Assembly: GCA_023432565.1 (NCBI GenBank)
Contig: JAEYUL010000036.1
Coordinates: 1 to 7,410 of the forward strand
DNA length: 7,410 nt
Direction of reading: 5' to 3'
From: Actinomycetes bacterium
GTDB taxonomy: Bacteria; Actinomycetota; Actinomycetes; Actinomycetales; Cellulomonadaceae
The notes under the pieces are model-generated. The model did not search any database. It was not told where the DNA came from and was given only the letters and a program-made list of their open reading frames with translations. This document shows positions 6,009 through 7,410 of the stretch, in pieces; the first letter of the stretch is position 1; the number at the start of each line of letters is the position of its first letter. A program made the translations under genes and the position numbers.

Positions 6009-6136
6009 CGCTGCCGTCCGCGGTCGGCCATGGTCTCGACGGCGGCGGCAAGGCTGGCGGGAACCCCGCGGATCTGGGCTGCCCGCCCTTGTTCAGCGTG
6101 GTGTGGATAGGCGGTGAGAGACGAATGGGCCGACAT
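6005..6136 (-). CDS. Possible 43-codon small ORF coupled to response regulator
   Basis: An ATG at 6136-6134 opens a 43-residue frame that ends in a TGA overlapping the regulator's ATG (ATGA). AGAGGA (6149-6154) lies 12 nt before the start, a little far for a Shine-Dalgarno. An in-frame stop lies just upstream (6140-6142), so the ORF cannot be longer. The product has no recognised domain; its second half (RAAQIRG then PASLAAAVETMADRGR) looks helical. Third-position GC is lower than in the certain genes, especially in the first half. It could be a real small protein, a leader peptide for coupling, or chance. Confidence 0.35.
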   Translation of the reverse strand: MSAHSSLTAYPHHAEQGRAAQIRGVPASLAAAVETMADRGRQR

Positions 6137-6547
6137 GGGTCAAACCGGTCCTCTGCATTGTCGGACGGCCCTGCGCCTCGGAATCCGAGCGGAGTTCTTG
6201 GTCGTGGCGTGGGGCCCGAATTGTGTCGTCGTCGCTGACGGCGTCGCGGCCACCGCGTGACCCGCCCGAGCGCGCTTTTCACAGCACTTTCGAACGGAAC
6301 ATCACGATGACCGCACCATGCATTGTCGACCCCGAAACCGTCCGGGGCCAGACCCTGTCCGATGTGTTCCCTGGCGTGTTGCGGCAATTCTCCGGGCTCG
6401 TGCCCACGTCGCCCGCCCGGGCGGGGTCACGGGGTCGCCAACCGGCGTCGAGGGGACGGGGCCGACGGTGCGCCGGCACGTCAGGCCCACCGTCGGGAGG
6501 CGGCTCTGGCCGCACGTCGATCGGGCCCGGGCCGGGTGGCCGCGCCG
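6009..6547. other. Intergenic region between eCIS-type ATPase and response regulator
   Basis: About 540 bases contain no convincing full-length gene. From 6137 to about 6400 base composition is less GC-rich than the genes on either side, as expected for a promoter region. Items seen are the small ORF at 6005-6136, a plus-strand ATG frame from 6307 whose first 35 or so codons look protein-like before turning into Arg/Gly/Ser-rich filler, a perfect 14-bp palindrome CCCGCCCGGGCGGG at 6412-6425, and the hairpin at 6462-6496. The regulator promoter is presumably here but no boxes can be placed. Confidence 0.5.
6462..6496 (-). terminator. Possible hairpin terminator after AAA+ ATPase
   Basis: A perfect 9-bp stem (CCGACGGTG at 6462-6470 with CACCGTCGG at 6488-6496) encloses a 17-nt loop, 51 nt past the ATPase stop. 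The loop is long and no U-tract follows, so it is a weaker candidate than the other three hairpins, but it is in the right place to end the ATPase transcript. Confidence 0.4.
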
Positions 6548-7410
6548 TCAGCTCGCGTGGGGCCAGTCAGGGTGGCTGATGCGACGCCCGAGCTTGGCGA
6601 CCTCGCGTTCGGCGGCCAGCCGCAGGTCCCGCATCGCGACGGCGCGGCGCTCGGCGACCGCGTCGTAGGCCGCGGCGAGCACGATGTTGCGGATGTCCCC
6701 GCCCGCGAGCTCGAGCGCGCGTGCGAGCAGGTCGACGTCGACCGGGTCGTCGGGGTCGGTCGTCGGGAGCTGGGCGAGGTGGTGCCGCCACAGGTGCGCG
6801 CGCGTGTCCTCGTCGGGATCCGGGAAGTGCACCATGAAGTGCAGGCGCCGGGCGAAGGCCGGGTCGAGGTTGCCGCGCAGGTTCGTCGCCAGGATCGTCA
6901 CGCCCTCCGAGGACTCCATGCGTTGCAGCAGGTAGGAGACCTCCTGGTTGGCGTAGCGGTCACGCGCGTCGTTGACCGCCGAGCGTGAGCCGAACAGCGA
7001 GTCCGCCTCGTCGAAGAAGAGCACCGCGCCGAGCGACTCGGCGTGTGCGAACACGCGCTCGAGGTTCTTCTCGGTCTCCCCGATGTACTTGTCGACCACG
7101 GCCGACAGGTCCACCTGGAACAGGTCCGCGCCGAGCGTGTCGGCGACGACGTGCGCGGCGAGCGTCTTGCCCGTGCCGGGGCTGCCGGAGAACAGCGCCG
7201 TGATGCCCGTGCCCTTGCCGCCCTTGCCGTGCAGCGCACCGAGCGCGAGCACGTCGTCACGGTCGCGCACCCAGCCGACGAGCCGCTCGACCTCGCGCCG
7301 GGTCCGCGCGGGCAGCACGAGGTCGTCGAGGCTCGCCCCCGGGCCGCCCGACGAGGCGCGCGACGAGCCGCTGGTCGACAGGCGGCGGGCGGCCGCGCGC
7401 ACCGTCGGGC
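6548..7410 (-). CDS. eCIS-associated AAA+ ATPase, C-terminal part
   Basis: The last 287 or so residues of an AAA+ ATPase; the frame stays open through the window edge, so a GTG at 7402 is not the start. Numbering from that GTG: a linker with LDDLVLPARTRREVERL (25-41), Walker A GSPGTGKT (73-80), Walker B VLFFDEADSLFG (127-138), sensor 1 ATN (172-174), arginine-finger pair RR (185-186) and sensor 2 region GGDIRN (234-239). The stretch YIGETEKNLERVF (106-118) and DRYANQEVSYLLQRME (148-163) closely match the ATPases of extracellular contractile injection system loci (Afp15/Pvc15 type), which have a long N-terminal region and are thought to help assemble or load the particle. All catalytic motifs are intact. 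Other AAA+ subfamilies share these motifs, but the combination is characteristic. Confidence 0.88.
   Translation of the reverse strand, partial: PTVRAAARRLSTSGSSRASSGGPGASLDDLVLPARTRREVERLVGWVRDRDDVLALGALHGKGGKGTGITALFSGSPGTGKTLAAHVVADTLGADLFQVDLSAVVDKYIGETEKNLERVFAHAESLGAVLFFDEADSLFGSRSAVNDARDRYANQEVSYLLQRMESSEGVTILATNLRGNLDPAFARRLHFMVHFPDPDEDTRAHLWRHHLAQLPTTDPDDPVDVDLLARALELAGGDIRNIVLAAAYDAVAERRAVAMRDLRLAAEREVAKLGRRISHPDWPHAS

Noticed and set aside
5884..6387. Minus-strand frame of 167 codons upstream of the regulator
   Set aside because: It overlaps the regulator receiver domain in another frame, is Arg/Pro-rich, and shows no domain.
6412..6425. 14-bp palindrome CCCGCCCGGGCGGG as an operator
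   Set aside because: It consists only of G and C, has no spacer and is not placed at a start; chance is likely in this composition.
6323..6988. Plus-strand frame of 221 codons opposite the ATPase end
   Set aside because: Antisense to the Walker B to sensor 2 part of the ATPase; composition is that of a GC-rich shadow frame.
7400..7402. GTG as start of the AAA+ ATPase
   Set aside because: The frame is open upstream to the edge, no Shine-Dalgarno is visible, and the family has a long N-terminal region.
1..7410. tRNA, rRNA, CRISPR array, insertion sequence or integrase site
   Set aside because: I looked for cloverleaf-like arms, regularly spaced repeats, transposase frames and terminal inverted repeats and saw none.

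Overview
The window reads as chromosomal DNA of a high-GC actinobacterium. GC is very high, third codon positions are almost all G or C, Shine-Dalgarno sites are short, GC-rich hairpins serve as terminators, and the closest family resemblances I recognise are actinobacterial. I cannot name the genus. All supported genes lie on the minus strand, so transcription runs from high to low coordinates.

Right edge to left edge: (1) 6548-7410 is the C-terminal part of an AAA+ ATPase of the type found in extracellular contractile injection system (eCIS) loci; its N-terminus lies outside the window. (2) 6009-6547 is a mostly non-coding gap with hairpins and a possible 43-codon small ORF that overlaps the next gene by ATGA. 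(3) 4819-6008 is a two-gene unit: a NarL/FixJ-type response regulator without a visible kinase partner and an uncharacterised protein of about 159 residues, closed by a perfect 15-bp-stem hairpin at 4735-4768. (4) 4439-4734 is the control region of the next operon and holds a perfect 16-bp palindrome. (5) 2170-4438 is a formamide-utilisation operon: fmdB (zinc ribbon), amiS (amide channel), fmdA (formamidase), closed by a hairpin at 2093-2131. (6) 498-2021 is an OFA-type (oxalate/formate antiporter family) MFS transporter in its own unit, closed by a 16-bp-stem hairpin at 453-489. (7) 1-276 is the N-terminal part of a gene whose product carries a motif resembling the entry segment of eCIS-linked DUF4157 proteins.

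Put together, short amides such as formamide would enter through AmiS and be hydrolysed by FmdA to formate and ammonia. Ammonia would feed nitrogen metabolism and the OFA carrier would move the formate or a related carboxylate; this flow is inferred from the families. The module is flanked on both sides by genes that look eCIS-related, so it may lie inside or at the edge of an eCIS locus. That arrangement, the orphan regulator unit and the C-terminal tail of the OFA carrier are the most interesting points.
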